From Acanthaster planci (Eukaryota; Echinodermata; Asteroidea; Valvatida; Acanthasteridae), in contig NW_019091362.1 of assembly GCF_001949145.1 (NCBI RefSeq), positions 4,267,761-4,329,760 of the forward strand: DNA of 62,000 nt. The letters are read 5' to 3'. The notes below the pieces were generated by a model that was not told where the DNA came from, did not search any database, and saw only the letters and a list, made by a program, of their open reading frames with translations. Positions 35,729-47,763 of the stretch are shown piece by piece. Numbering within the stretch: position 1 is the stretch's first letter; the number at the start of each line of letters is the position of its first letter. The translations under genes and the position numbers were made by a program.

Positions 35729-37209
35729 GTAGGGTTATTGTAGCTTTTTTTGCCGTAATTTTTTGTCGCAGACCAGATGTAAATATTAAATGGTTGTACA
35801 GATTTAGCTGTCAGCCGATTTTTGTCACAAATGTAAATTTGAGGTATAGGTTTGGTCAGTCCGCGTAGACCGAACTGTACTTGGTCGTGTTGTGATTGTT
35901 TGATGGTATGAAGCGGCAAATGCTCAGACAGGTGGGTTGAGTGATCACGTTCATTCAGAAAAAACTCAGAAATCTGAATAATGTTATCCGTGTCGACGTT
36001 GCTCCGCGACGCCATTACAGCAACTGAGACGGGTGAACATTATGAGGGATCACTGGGGGGGCTGGAGGGTTGACTAGTTCCTATCTGATACCGAGGGTTT
36101 TACCCAGAATATTCACTTGGGATTGCCATCCTGCATCCTAAATTGGCAACTGCTTGCTCCGTCGTCTCCTCATGTTTCTTAAGGCTACCGAAGTACAGTG
36201 CCCAGAGCGCTTTCGAGATTAATACATGTATTCCAAGAAATATTTTTTGATAATAGGCCTAATCACACTATTTTTTCAAGGAGTAGCCTACTAAAACCAA
36301 ATTATTTGTGGCTTGTACAAAGGTACAAAATTTCAAGGGGGGGGTATGGACTTCCATGGAGGAACATAATCCCTGTGTGCTCCCCTATACCACACTGCTG
36401 TTTAACAGCCCAAACAAACTTGGATGTATTTTAAATAGTTTTTTGCAAGCGAGAGTGTGCTCTGTCGTCATTTACCTGTATTAAATTTTCAAGCCGGAAA
36501 AATGCCGTTTTCATGTTTTGCCACTGAATATTATGCACGCTTTCACTTTTTGAGTGGAATGTTATTGCGCAAATACACACACTTCCGGGTTCAACACGGA
36601 CCGGGTTTTAAAAACATAGATGAGGTCGTGCGCAGGGCGAGTCGATTGGGTGACCCTGTGAGGATGTGGTGAAAAGGTTGCGTTTCAATGGACTTTGCCT
36701 TGTCATTGAGAGGATGTAGCATTAGCTATGCCTGATTCCTCCCGCAGTCTGCCGAGTCAGTTTGGAGTATAGTGGTCTTTGCCCGCTTAGTCTCCTCTGC
36801 CGTATACTGGTTTTGTACTCCCGGCCCTGTCGACAAGTAGATTAGGGCTTTCTTCCACAACCAGACTCCATTGGGTTTGATTCAGGGTTTTCTCTTATGG
36901 GATTTTCCTACCAAATCCTAAAACTGTAGGTATTTCTCATCTCTCTCTCCCCTCCAAAGGTTCCTCGGCTTGCGAGAACACGTTCTCCGTTCTCCTGAAG
37001 ACTGACGCATACGCCGTCTAGAACAGCATTTTGACGCTGGGCTGTGAAATAAAACCGTTGATTTCGCGAGGTGAATTATTTATGTGTGTGTGGCTAAACA
37101 CCGGTTATGGAATTGTAATGCCATGATTCTTGTTTGTGAACTTTGGTCGGTATTGTTGGTCGTGTCAAACTCTCGGCGCTCTTCTGGAAGGATTGAAAAT
37201 TGTGTATCT

Positions 37210-38470
37210 ATTTTCAAAGCGGCGATAAACATGATATAAGTGATTATAGACCCATAACCATATTGACTGTTCTTTCCCAAGGTATTTGGAAAAAATAGTA
37301 CAGAATCGCTTGATGTATTTCACAAACCAGCATGGTCTATTATCAGAATCTCGGATCAGGTTTCGAGCAAATCGTTCCACAGAGTTAGCGATTATTAATG
37401 TCTTAAGTAAAAATCGTACTATTACCTGTGGTGTTCCACAGGGCTGTGTATTGGGCCCCTTATTGTTTATCTTATATGTACATTGTAAATGATGTTTGTA
37501 ATTCTTCCGATAGAATTTCCTTGTCTTTTTGCCGATGACACGAGTCTGTTATATGACCATTATAATGTGAATACGGCCAGTAATCTAAATACAGAACTTG
37601 TAAAGGTGAATGGGTGGCTCTTGTCAAATAAACTTGTCAGTTAATTTACTCGAGACAAATTACATGAGTTTTAATTCTTGACAAAATAAGTAAACATGAG
37701 ATACATTTCTCTGTTTACGTGGTGATTTTCTGAAGCAGGTCAAAAGCACTAAATTCCTTGGTGTTCATATTGATGAGAATCTCACTTGGAGTAAACATAT
37801 CGACGTCTCGTGTACAAAAATCTTTAAAAATATTGGTGTTATGAATAGATTAAAAAAATTCTACCGAAAGCTATACTTTTGACTTAGTATTGAACCCTTA
37901 TTCGCTCCTACTTAAATTATGCCATTCTTTCCTGGGGCAGCTCGACCGCTCAATGCAACAAGCTGTTTCTTGTGCAGAAGAAAGTTGTTCGAATAATATC
38001 AAAAACAGGTTATCTAACTCACACAGGCCCATTATGTGAGGAACATGGAATACTTTGAACAATTTGAACTTGGGTAAATTTATGTTTAAATACAAAAATG
38101 GTCTTTTATCATGCTATTTCAATGACTGTTTTAATAACTCTTTCTTCAGTACATTCTCATGTAACTAGAAGTGCATCTATAGAGGCAACTATTATGTTAA
38201 TTACAACCGTAACTCTGTTTCCAAAAATAGTCTTACCTCACGTTGTATGTCCTTTCGGAACAACCTTGATACAAATTGACAAGACTCTCAATGCTAAATT
38301 CCTTTATCAGGAAAGCCAAACCCTACCCCATTAGTTTGTATAATGAAAAGCAGATCATATAATCATGCCAGTCTACTTCCATTCTTTAAAAGTCTGCTCT
38401 TAGCCGCTGGCACGTCTGTCTTTAACTGTTTTCTATCCTGGCAGTGTATCCTACTGTGTTGTCTTTTGTC
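37210..38470 (+). mobile_element. degenerate non-LTR retrotransposon (reverse transcriptase fragment)
   Basis: Pieces of a LINE-type ORF2 in order: D-Y-R-P-I-T-I-L (about 37226), an N-R-L...Q-H-G-L-L block (37300-37345), G-V-P-Q-G-C-V-L-G-P-L-L-F (37425-37470), F-A-D-D-T-S-L-L-Y (37525-37552, catalytic D-D intact), a thumb block with K-F-L-G-V-H-I (37750-37775) and later 3' blocks. Stops, frameshifts and an internal deletion between the L-L-S-E-S segment and the G-V-P-Q-G motif show it is dead. The endonuclease half is missing (5' truncated). The clade looks Jockey/CR1-like, but I cannot assign it. It inserted in the putative intron 1 of gene C. Confidence 0.85.
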
Positions 38471-38712
38471 TCCTGTCTTATGTTTCTTGTCCAGTCTGAA
38501 CCATTGTTCGTAAAGCCAAAAGCACAGTGCTTCTTTTTTCCCGACATGATGGTAATAATTTAGGCTATGTACAGTTATCAAACTTAATACACCAGTTTCC
38601 ATTATTGCTGTAACAAATTTCGCTATGCATGTATGATTTTGGTGTACTTGGGATTTCATTTGTCGCCGACATGAAAATAAACTCCTCTCTCGTTCATTTT
38701 CGTTGTAAACAG

Positions 38713-38782
38713 ATGAATATGGGCAACTTGAACACACTCCTGGTAGCGATGCTGGCCATGCTTCTGCGGGGGACAGTTGCAG
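38713..38782 (+). CDS. gene C, signal-peptide exon
   Basis: A 70-bp coding exon from ATG 38713 (a second in-frame ATG is at 38719) to GCAG|GTAAGG, phase 1. It encodes M-N-M-G-N-L-N-T followed by a leucine/alanine core (L-L-V-A-M-L-A-M-L-L) and R-G-T-V-A-G, a good cleavable signal peptide. An acceptor (TTGTAAACAG) directly abuts the ATG, so the 5' UTR is probably on another exon. Upstream in-frame ATGs (38629, 38671) exist in the genomic sequence but would be intronic. The full predicted product with the exons below is 380 aa. Confidence 0.75.
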
Positions 38783-39293
38783 GTAAGGAAAACAAAAATG
38801 TTGGATCAAAGAACTTGATTTCTTGATGACTGACGATTTCAAGCAATGCACGACGGTTAATTATACCACGTAGTTTGCAAATTTTGTGTTCGGATCTCAT
38901 ATCCTCTCAGTGTTCTGACCAAGTGTAAGGCATTTAGGAAAAAGAAAATGAAGAGGCTTCCAAAGGAATGGCGTTTCCAGGGAGAAAGGGCACCTAGTTA
39001 CCACCCCCCGTTTGTTTTTTTTAGTTAAGGAATCGAAAGCCCCCAGCATTCTAGAAACAGAGCGTTATCACCACTGTTCCGAAATTGTACGAGCGTCACT
39101 ACTTGCACGTGTCTGTTTCGATATTCAATATAAAATTTGGTAAACTGTGTACACGTGCATGTTTTTAGATTATTCGGCAAAAGAAAATGAATATTTGCCT
39201 GTCTGAAAATACAAGCAGAGAAACGAACTAACTTTATCACAGGAATTTCATAATCAAGTGTGCATCTTTCTGATACATGTTTTTTGAACACAG

Positions 39294-39632
39294 GGATGGC
39301 AGAGATCATCAACATACTGCCAATAAGTGGGTGTGTTGGGCCTGGGGACCCTATCGTGTTGAACTGCAAAGTCCGGGCGGCTCGGAACGAAAATAGCACG
39401 ATAGCCTTCTTCCATGGGTCCGTTCTCGTCACGAACGAATCCCACCCCACCGCTACGGTGCATCATTATACACCGCTTTGCCGCCTCCGCGGTTCTAAGC
39501 TCAGGTGGGACATTGAAGCTACACTGACTGTTCCTACAGCCACACAAGCTGATGCTGGCGAGTACTCCTGTAGTTTGTCACCGCGAGACCTTAGAACTAA
39601 TAATGCAACCGTTCTGGTACAACGCCAATCAG
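39294..39632 (+). CDS. gene C, V-like Ig domain 1 exon
   Basis: A 339-bp exon (acceptor TTTGAACACAG, donor TCAG|GTAACC, phase 1 at both ends). The Ig fold is clear: A'-strand S-G-C-V-G-P-G-D, B-strand I-V-L-N-C-K-V, a loop cysteine in T-P-L-C-R-L-R-G, E-strand D-I-E-A-T-L-T-V, F-strand A-D-A-G-E-Y-S-C-S. Four cysteines suggest the canonical B-F bridge plus one linking the A' strand to the D/E loop (inference). There are two sequons, N-E-S and N-A-T, and a third, N-S-T. The E and F strands align with gene B (L-N-T-T-F-V-M-T) and gene D (L-E-T-T-L-T-G). Confidence 0.88.
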
Positions 39633-39659
39633 GTAACCATGAATAAATATCATTCGTGT

Positions 39660-40060
39660 TACCAGAGTTGCTGACTCGAGTCATGTGACTTGGACTCGAG
39701 TCGCTATTTCTGTGACTTATGACTTGACTTATAAATACCAGCCTTGACTTGTGACCTGACTTGGACTTGCAAAAAATGACTTGTTAGTTACCAACCCAAG
39801 TCTGACGCTACTCGACCGGCCCCATATATTTTTACAACTTTTTGCTGATTACAGCTGGACAAAATAATGTGCAGCTTGACTTGTACTTGGACACAGAGAC
39901 TTGTGGCTTGACTTGGGTTTAGACCAAATGACTTGTGACTTGAGTTAACTTGCCCTGTGACCAAATGACTTGACTTGTGACCGGACCTAATGACTTGATT
40001 TGGACTTTCATATGACTTGTGACTTGACTTGGACTTGCAAAAAATGACTTTCTGCCACCT
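39660..40060. repeat. TGACTTG-rich tandem/low-complexity array
   Basis: About 400 bp composed largely of imperfect TGACTTG, GACTTGGACTTG and ACTTGTGACTTG units, with GGACTTGCAAAAAATGACTT appearing twice (about 39760 and 40030). It lies in the intron between Ig1 and Ig2 of gene C. Noncoding. Confidence 0.8.
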
Positions 40061-40310
40061 CTACGTATTACATGTACGCATAAGTAGGTGCAAGTTTGGT
40101 TTTTGGCCTGTACATCAGGTAGCCACTCTAATTTTTGTAATGTAAAAACTTTCAACGCTCATCAGTCTAAAACCATCTTGTCTTTGTCATACCCCGAAAA
40201 GCGAGGTGAAGTTGTACCAGCTGAGAAAACTTCACTCGATGAAAATAATGTTGGATTTGGAGAGAATGTAATATTAACACCCCATTTTCTAAAATGTTTA
40301 CTCCGTGTAG

Positions 40311-40616
40311 AGTTCGACCTCGTCGTCAGTACGATTAGGCCAAATCTAGGGCAGCAAGTTTCGGTGGAAGTCAGGCGGAAGTGCGATCAAACTGCCTCGA
40401 TCGAGGTTACAAGGACAGACGCACATGGAGTGGTGACAGTGATCCCGCACCGATATCAACACGAGGCAAATAATGACAAACCCTACGTTCGGAAGTCCGA
40501 CGGCTGGCTCATCATACCCCACTTCAAATGCGAGTATTTGGGCAACTATACCTTCACTGTCCAAGCTGTCAGAGTCTTCGAAGGGATACCAACATCGAAA
40601 TTTGTATTCATGGACG
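40311..40616 (+). CDS. gene C, divergent Ig-like domain 2 exon
   Basis: A 306-bp exon (acceptor CTCCGTGTAG, donor GACG|GTAAGC, phase 1 at both ends). It encodes a domain of Ig length with B-strand V-S-V-E-V-R-R-K-C and a C-terminal half W-L-I-I-P-H-F-K-C-E-Y-L-G-N-Y-T-F-T. The canonical F-strand Y-x-C is Y-T-F: the cysteine is lost and one sits eight residues earlier. Gene D shows the same C-x(3)-G-x-Y-x-[FI]-T arrangement (C-R-D-Q-G-L-Y-R-I-T), so it is a family trait and not a sequencing slip. There is one sequon, N-Y-T. Confidence 0.8.
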
Positions 40617-41029
40617 GTAAGCTCCACAAATTAATCCAGTGTCGGGCGCGATCGATCAATCTTCACAACTGGTAACATAACAGGAAATGTGATTGGCTGG
40701 TTGAGGGAAATATCTAACTGACATCAACAAAGACCAGTGATTGCACCGATCGACCTGAAATCGTGTGCTTGCTCTTCTCGCTGTCGTTGTTGTTCGTGTT
40801 GTTGTTTTTGTCATTTTTGTTGGGTCGTTAGTCGGGTTTGGGGCCTGCCCAATTCGTCCTCTGTTGTGGAGGGGCCTCCATTTGTATAAAAACTGGCACA
40901 CTCTGAGTGCTTGTACATGGAACCAAGGGTCCTTTTTATCATAACCCACTGTGCCTGTCCCACCAAATGCATGTAAAAACTTTGCATGAAAAACGGACTT
41001 CGAAAACGTGTTCATTATTTGTATTACAG

Positions 41030-41089
41030 CATGGTGTGCAGCAACATGCTGCCCTCAAGAAGAAGACGCCTCTTCAGAACCCCCTGAGA
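41030..41089 (+). CDS. gene C, stalk exon with CC motif
   Basis: A 60-bp exon, acceptor TTTGTATTACAG, donor GAGA|GTAAGT, phase 1 at both ends. It encodes W-C-A-A-T-C-C-P-Q-E-E-D followed by Ser/Glu/Pro residues. The C-C pair and the acidic/proline spacer correspond to the stalks of A and B. Three cysteines in a 20-residue stalk suggest inter-chain disulfides (inference). Confidence 0.72.
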
Positions 41090-41658
41090 GTAAGTGAAGC
41101 TGGTTTTTAGTTTTATAGTAAGGGAGACACATAAACTAGGCCCATAGTCATTCTTGTGCGAGAAATAAGTCGGGGTGGATTTTGCTGTCAAAATCCATTA
41201 CCAACTTGATATCAACACTTTCGTTTATGAACCATCGTGCATGGTTTTCCTTTTTCTTTTCTGATCTACCGCTGTTTTACAAAGCGGGTTGCCACAAGTA
41301 GAGCAAGGCCTCTTGACAGGAAATTCCAAAGACACTGATGACTAAAGACAAAATACAGAACCAGTCATTGAGGTGGAGTTATAATTGCAAAAATTTCAAT
41401 TCACCGGCGATTTTTGTTTTAGTATACACTGCTTAATTTTTTATTACTGCATTTGTAAGTTACCCGCATTTCATAACAAGACTATCTCATCAGAAGCTTT
41501 GATGTCTTGGGATGCAACGTTATCATTCCTGCATGTGACTTTCTAGCCTTTGTAACTTTTTGCCCTTTCTTAGAATTAATTTTTAATTGATTTTAAACTT
41601 CAAAATGTCCGGCTCCTCACCTGAAATGAAATAAAACTTCTAACTTATCTTTCTACAG

Positions 41659-41839
41659 AGGAAGGCTCTACTCGCAGATCTACTGCGAGTCCGCACCAAA
41701 ACCCTCATCCGATGTCGAGCGAGAACGAGGTTGATAACAGTCTCTTCATTGCCTTCATTGTGATTCTGGGTGTCTTGATGATCGTTGTCCCTCTTGTGGT
41801 GCATTTTTGGCACCGTCGCAAAATTCAAAGCTTGAAGAG
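41659..41839 (+). CDS. gene C, transmembrane exon
   Basis: A 181-bp exon, acceptor TCTTTCTACAG entered in phase 1, donor AGAG|GTAAAT left in phase 2. It encodes a polar juxtamembrane segment (S-T-R-R-S-T-A-S-P-H-Q), acidic S-E-N-E-V-D, the membrane helix L-F-I-A-F-I-V-I-L-G-V-L-M-I-V-V-P-L-V-V, and the basic stop-transfer H-F-W-H-R-R-K. Type I orientation is clear from the signal peptide and the positive inner flank. Same exon phases as in B and D. Confidence 0.85.
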
Positions 41840-42086
41840 GTAAATGTTTTGCGTCACGTCATATCCTTGCTCACTGGGAAGTGACCAGTAGCTGGGGTTT
41901 TGCTGCCCTCACAATTCCGTCCGATGGTAAGGTAGCCATCACGGGCAAAAGTAATGTTTGACATAATGTCAGATTGCCTGCCAACATTAGCTCAGGCTGC
42001 CCGCGCGTGCCCGTGAGTGTTTAAAAGTCTGTTATGTCAAAAGTTGTGCAAACCTGATAATAATCAAACATTAAAAAGTTTTTCAG

Positions 42087-42273
42087 ATTCATGTGGCATA
42101 CAAGAGAATTAGGGGAAAAAAGGGGAATTGTACTCGTGGACATTCCGCTGGAAGCGACGATATCCGATAATAAACGAAATAGATTAATGGGTTCGGGAAT
42201 TTTGCACCATGGGGAATTCTCGGAAGTGGGAGGAATTTCTCTGTCCGGATATATTGTGATCGTGGCAGCTTAA
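42087..42273 (+). CDS. gene C, candidate cytoplasmic exon with ITIM-like motif
   Basis: Acceptor AAGTTTTTCAG. Entered in phase 2 it opens a 61-codon tail (R-F-M-W-H-T-R-E-L-G start) ending at TAA (42271-42273), 247 bp after the TM exon. The last residues, S-G-Y-I-V-I-V-A-A, fit the ITIM pattern [SIVL]-x-Y-x-x-[ILV], which in vertebrate receptors recruits SH2 phosphatases. A single match can be chance. A competing exon at 44188-44257 also has a good acceptor. Codon quality is only moderate, so the tail is less certain than the TM exon. Confidence 0.45.
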
Positions 42274-43351
42274 AAATTCCTTTAAAAAGTTTGGTCTGGG
42301 AACTAGAGTATACTGTCGTGTAGCCCGGGTTGGAATCCAGAGCGGGCGCGCCAAATGGAGGGCGCACAGTTATCCTAGAAACGCAGGCTCATTTGGTAAG
42401 AACTGCACGTCGCTGGTTCACAAATGACTATAAAATGCATGTGTTATTAGAGGTCACTCCCCACCAAGATGACTCTTTTCAATCGATGAGGGGTGCTTCT
42501 GCTCAAGGCGGACTTTGAAACAAAAACCGGGACATTGAGAATAGATGAAAACTAGGAATGAACATAACGCAACAAAATTATTTTCGAATCTATTTATCTT
42601 ACCATGGAGGAAGCAGTGATCTCTCCATTAAAAAATTTTCATTAAGGTTGAACAAGACAACAGTACCGTTTGGCAGCGGGATAGACCCCTGGCTTGACGC
42701 TCACAGGGATTATGCTCTTAGTTGGAAGAAATTACATTTAGAGAGGACTCGAGTTGTTTTCTTCGCAAGAAGCCCCTTAAAACGGATGTCTGGATTCATT
42801 CATTAATCTAAAGACACTGAATTTTGCTGTGGTTTTTTGCAGACAGCTGAGTCAAATTCGTGGAAGCACCCAGCTTGGCATGGAGGATTCGGACCAAAAG
42901 GTCTAGAATTCCATCTTCCATGGTATTGGAAGGGATATATGGTATATCTCATGAGGCCAGTATTTTGCTGATGACCAGTTGTCCCCAGTGGTCGGTGAAA
43001 TGGTTGAGTCTGAAATTGCAATTGATTTTGCACATAACATGAGATTCAAAGTGACAAAAAGAAATTTAAAAAAAAAGGTTTCCATTGTAGAACAACAAAG
43101 TATTGTTTTTACATCAAGATACAAATGTAATACATCAACAAAATAACCAATCTCCCGCAACGGTTGAACAATAGACGCGTCATTGAGGTGTAATGCAACT
43201 CCAAGGTTGTCTCAGAAGTTTATTAAGCAGTAATTTTGTATATACTGTATTAAATGCTTTAGTGTAATCATATTGTACAGACTTGAAATGGACGTTGTAA
43301 AAAATTAATTCAAACACAGTATAAAGTATCACGACGATTGGAACACGCTAG

Positions 43352-43357
43352 AGAATA
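43352..43357 (+). terminator. possible poly(A) signal of gene C
   Basis: The first clear AATAAA (context AGAGAATAAATG) downstream of the candidate gene C stop codon, giving a 3' UTR of about 1.1 kb. Confidence 0.25.
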
Positions 43358-45639
43358 AATGTCAAAGGTTTCAAAGAATTGAGACTCATGAAAGGTAACG
43401 GTATTATAACCGAACTTGACACGTATATACGATTGGACCATTTTTGCAGATCAGATCAAGTCCGATTTTACGCAAACAAGCTAGCTGAAGTCACATTAGG
43501 TTCTGACTCCCGAAGTATTTTTTTTGAGAGAAACTTGAAAATAAGGACCCTGTGGTTTCGACAATCTGGCAAACTTTGGGAAGGTTTACATACGGAAACC
43601 TCTGACAAAACTGTTTTTGGCATCTCTGCATAATTTCGAACCAGTGGGTTTTTTGTGTTTGTGCACTTTATATTAAAGTGCCATCGTACTTGAAGTATTT
43701 TCAGGAGGAATCAACCTCCAAGTCCGTCTTTTATACCCAGCACAATATGTGGCAAAACAGGGACGCCCCAATGTGACGCATAGGCTATACACCTTAAGGC
43801 CATTTTTGCCTACTTCACCCCCGCCCCAAAAAAAAAATCTGAAAGAAACTCCATCAACACAAAAAGACACAAAAGAGAGGGGACCCCCTTTACCACTAAT
43901 TGCGCATCAAATGCTGTCTTTTGAGTAAAGGTTTAGTGTCAGAATGGAAAGACCTCAGCTTGGATTAATCTGCCTCATTGGGCTCTGACAAACAGTGTTT
44001 GAAAGGCAATTTGACAAGGAAGTACTTTGTGGTAAATATGACATTAAAATGTTTGTGATCAACATGCAAACGATTCATGTCGCAAATGAGCAGACAGACA
44101 TGGGTGGTTGATTCCTCAGGAAATATCAAATCCTTACGTGAGATATTTATTACGGCTATGCTTCACTTGTGCTCATCTCTCTTTCAGAAATAAAATCAGA
44201 AGAGCAAGGCCGGGGGCTGGGACTGTAATCCGCGTTTCGTTCCAAACCGTATTATAGGTGTATACGTGATTTCCGATTGCAATTCTTGAACACGATGTCC
44301 TGCTCCACAAATGGGATTTTATTTTTGAAGGATGGTTTCATTGGGCTGAATTTGATGAGAGCTGGTGTGTACAAGTGTTGCGTAATGCAAAGGTAAAGCC
44401 CTGTGGGCCGCTACGTTGACATGCAGAGTCTTGTATCACTGTATTTTTTGTCACTTTCTGTGTAAAAAAACTCGACAGAGAAGAAAACCTTGAAGTCACG
44501 GGGATGGTTTAAAATAGTCCTGTAGCAGTTACAGAGATGATTGGACATTTCAAAATTAGTTGAGCTGATTGGTGTTGGGTTTCAAAATGTTATTCCAATG
44601 TTAGCCCCAATAAGACCTCACATAGAATTAACAAAGTTTCACGTCTGCGTTTAGGTGGCGTGGTTTGAGTAAAATCTTTGTATCAGTTTAATGTTCATGG
44701 TCCAAACAGAAAAAACTAACTTACACCGATTAATTGTGCGAATTTTATGTTACGAGCAAATTTAGATTGCGATTTAGACTTAGATTTAGGTAAAACAATA
44801 GTCAAAGGTCAGATTTGGCTTTATTCCTCAAATCGATACACCGACAAGTTAATTAGATTTAATGTTGAAGGTATTTGTTATAGTTAGGGCCACATTTTAT
44901 ATTTACAAACGTGATGAAAAATGTCTGTAAATACTCAATTTGTTCCTTTTTCTGATTGTGCTAATATTTTCCTAATATTATTTGATAAAAATTGGTTAAG
45001 TCGAGTGTGCTTCGCCCACGTGGTGGCTAAAGAGAAAGAATCTCAGTTATTTGAATATCTTGTTCTATTTGAGTTGCTCTATATGTAAACGAACGTGTGT
45101 TTTTGGTATCTGAGAAATTTATTTATTTGGAGTCACTGCCCAGACTGAACCAAAAGCATAGCGGTTGTCTTTACATCTTCTTCCTTCAAGTTGTTCAAAA
45201 GTCATTGACCCGTTCATAATTTTAGTGACTTCCTAAAGGTAATCCTATTACTTCCCGTCCTTTTTTACTTTTCGACTTATGAAATTTTTTTTTACCTGTT
45301 TACTCAGTCACCCCTCGTGTTCATTTTCCCTCGTCGGAGTTCAAAATAAAATCTTCAAAAGTACTACTTGCTTGCCATCAAAGGGACATATTTTGCGGCT
45401 GTTTGTTTTTGAAATGTTACCGCAACAACAGAAACAACACGAACAGTGACAACAACAAGAACAAAGCAGCAGTTATGGAGGCGTCACTCAGTTGCCGAAA
45501 AAAAAATACCACCCCAATGTTTATCCCGCGTGTATTCATACTTCGAATTTACAATACTTGTTTGTGTCGCCAAAAGGAATAGATGTATAGGGGTTAAAGT
45601 TCAAAATTTAGAAGCCTGCCATTGAATGTGGTTACACCA

Positions 45640-45708
45640 CGTTGCCGGTGAGCGCGCTGCGCTGGTGCTTCCAGTCATTAGGTCTTCGACAACTCCGTTT
45701 ATACTAAG
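45640..45708 (+). promoter_or_regulatory. candidate noncoding first exon upstream of gene D
   Basis: A GC-richer patch (GTGAGCGCGCTGCGCTGG) ending in an excellent donor, ACTAAG|GTAAGC (exon end 45708). Gene D's leader exon has an acceptor-like TTTTACTCGTAG 23 bp before its ATG, so a spliced 5' UTR is plausible. No TATA is obvious and the 6.7-kb distance makes the link weak. Confidence 0.2.
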
Positions 45709-46642
45709 GTAAGCAGCTTGATTTTCCTGGGATACCGTTTAGAAATGGTAGCATCGATCATTTAACAGAATGTTGTTGGAGTGGTTGGATATGTGATGTG
45801 TCATACTTATCTTATGCATACTTGAATCAAATGGGCCAGTAACGAGATCTTGACGGCACTGGGTTTTTGGTCTTTATATCGCAGATCACGTTAAGGCTGG
45901 GAGAGGGCGTGTCAACGGGTGACTATATACCAGGGTGCCTGAGTTCGGCAAGAGGGGGGGTTGAGGTCATTTCGTTTCTAGGCTTGGTAGGTGAACGTTT
46001 CATTCTCGCAGATGTCCTGCAGTGAGAGAAATTTTGAGACTTTCTCCAACGACGATCCTTGGTTTTGAAATTTACAAAATATATTATCTAATGTGTTTTG
46101 TAAATATGAAAATATTATATGTGTCAGTGTCGGATGCATTGTCAAAGTCCAGGTAACCATGGTTGAAGTTTGGGGGAATTTATAATATGAAAATAATCAC
46201 ATCAGCAAAAGAGTGAATTCCAGATTTGATTGTGAATCAGTGTTCGCATTACCTATAGGTTAAAATCTAAGATCAGCGGACCTTTCTGCGCATGTGTGCA
46301 TAAAACAGGTGAAATGCGAAGTATGCATCTATTAAGACTTGCAAAGTGCAGAATGAAATAATTGAAGAGAACATTTTGCATGCATTGGATTGTACTGGAG
46401 AATCTGTGTAATGGTCATAAATGAAGATTTTTCTCGAACACTTGAAAAGGTTTCTATAACAATCCAGAGAATCCACACGCACTTTACCATCAACCTAGGC
46501 GAATGGAATTGTAAAGAATTGTGAAAATGAAAGCTTGCAGGAAAACGCGTAACACCAATACCCGGATTCCGACTGACTTTGGAAAGCAGAATAAATAAAC
46601 AGACTCAGTTTCCCGTTCGCCCACTCCCAGACTCCATCAGTT

Positions 46643-46652
46643 GGGAATTCCC
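46643..46652 (+). promoter_or_regulatory. perfect palindromic kappaB site GGGAATTCCC
   Basis: Identical to the site in the putative gene C promoter (35595). It lies 5.8 kb upstream of the gene D start codon. A perfect decamer palindrome is expected about 0.06 times per window, and two are present. Confidence 0.35.
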
Positions 46653-47763
46653 GCTTTCCCGACAAAGAAAACTACAATTCCTCAACATTTATCGCAGAGT
46701 CATTCTTTTCACAGGGAAAGCCATATGTTGTGATGCCATTAGACACAGGTGATCGTTTTCATCTTTGTTCAGGTTGGTCATCCCCAGGAAATGTCTCCAG
46801 GGTGTCTTAAATTTGTGCCGTTGGGAATCTTGGTTTGTCCGCTAATTAGAAGAGAAACTAAGCACTCTTACAGATTTATTTTGAGGCCTGTTAGCGTAAC
46901 AGCAGGGGCGATGGAAGCGAGGGAACAAAAGCAAATTTATTTTCATGTAAATGCGCTCATCAATGGTATAAATTTATTTGATTGGTCTGCAAAAGACTGA
47001 CAGGGAAAAAGAAACCGGGTAATGCTTAAAGGTGCACACCTCTGGAATCGCCTAAAAGTCAATGCCATAGGTTGTTCATTCGGAATATTTTAAAGGTTTG
47101 GGTGAAAGGGAACCAACCTAATGTTTTACAGTATCGGCGAAATGATGAGTTTGTTTACATCTGACGCGGCAGCTTTTTTGAAGCTTGCATGTGTATTTCT
47201 TGCAGTGAATACAAGCCGTCAAACTTGGAGTGTGTTACCATCGCCAATGACAGGGGCCGGTTGTAATTTGTTTCTTCGTCTTCAAAGACTTCTTCCTCTC
47301 CTTAATATATTCAGTGATTTCTGCTTTCCAGCTGACGACTGGTGCGGTTTTCCTCTTCTGTTCTGCTTTTCTTTTCTTTTGAATTTGACTTGGAGTGCTA
47401 AGAATTGCTTTAGCTTCCATAATTATCCGACTGGAGTTCACTGAACAGCGTCCAAAAGCGTGTTTTATATGCACCACGATACGAGAATATACCACAGTAG
47501 GAAAATACTGTAGTTTCATGCAGAAGCTCAACGCGCAGGATAGTTCTCGGTCCCAGCTGGTTGGCTACCAATGAAACTGCCCTGGGCCTACCGAGACGAG
47601 CGGTGACCCAGGCGGCGAATGTGTAAGCTCCGTAAGGGAGGTTCCGATTTTGCTAGGTGCAATGTAAACACAACGGAGAAAGGTCAATTGCAGAGCTCGA
47701 TGGCTTGTATCCCATTCGTTCAGTATAATGCGACTCCAAAGCCGACGAGAGCATACACATAAG

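Larger units (their letters stand above)
38783..42086 (+). other. gene C introns
   Basis: Five introns (38783-39293, 39633-40310, 40617-41029, 41090-41658, 41840-42086), each 0.25-0.7 kb. The second contains the TGACTTG-rich array. The third contains a short TTG/TTGTT-rich simple repeat (about 40780-40830). None contains a further Ig exon or a copy of the A/B tail exon. Confidence 0.6.

Noticed and set aside
38363-38851. 162-codon minus-strand open frame
   Set aside because: It is antisense to the gene C leader exon and the 3' end of the LINE remnant. A shadow.
44188-44257. Alternative last exon of gene C (acceptor TCTCTCTTTCAG, basic tail, stop TAG)
   Set aside because: Possible in phase, but 2.3 kb further away than the 42087 exon, shorter and low-complexity basic. 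Kept only as an alternative.
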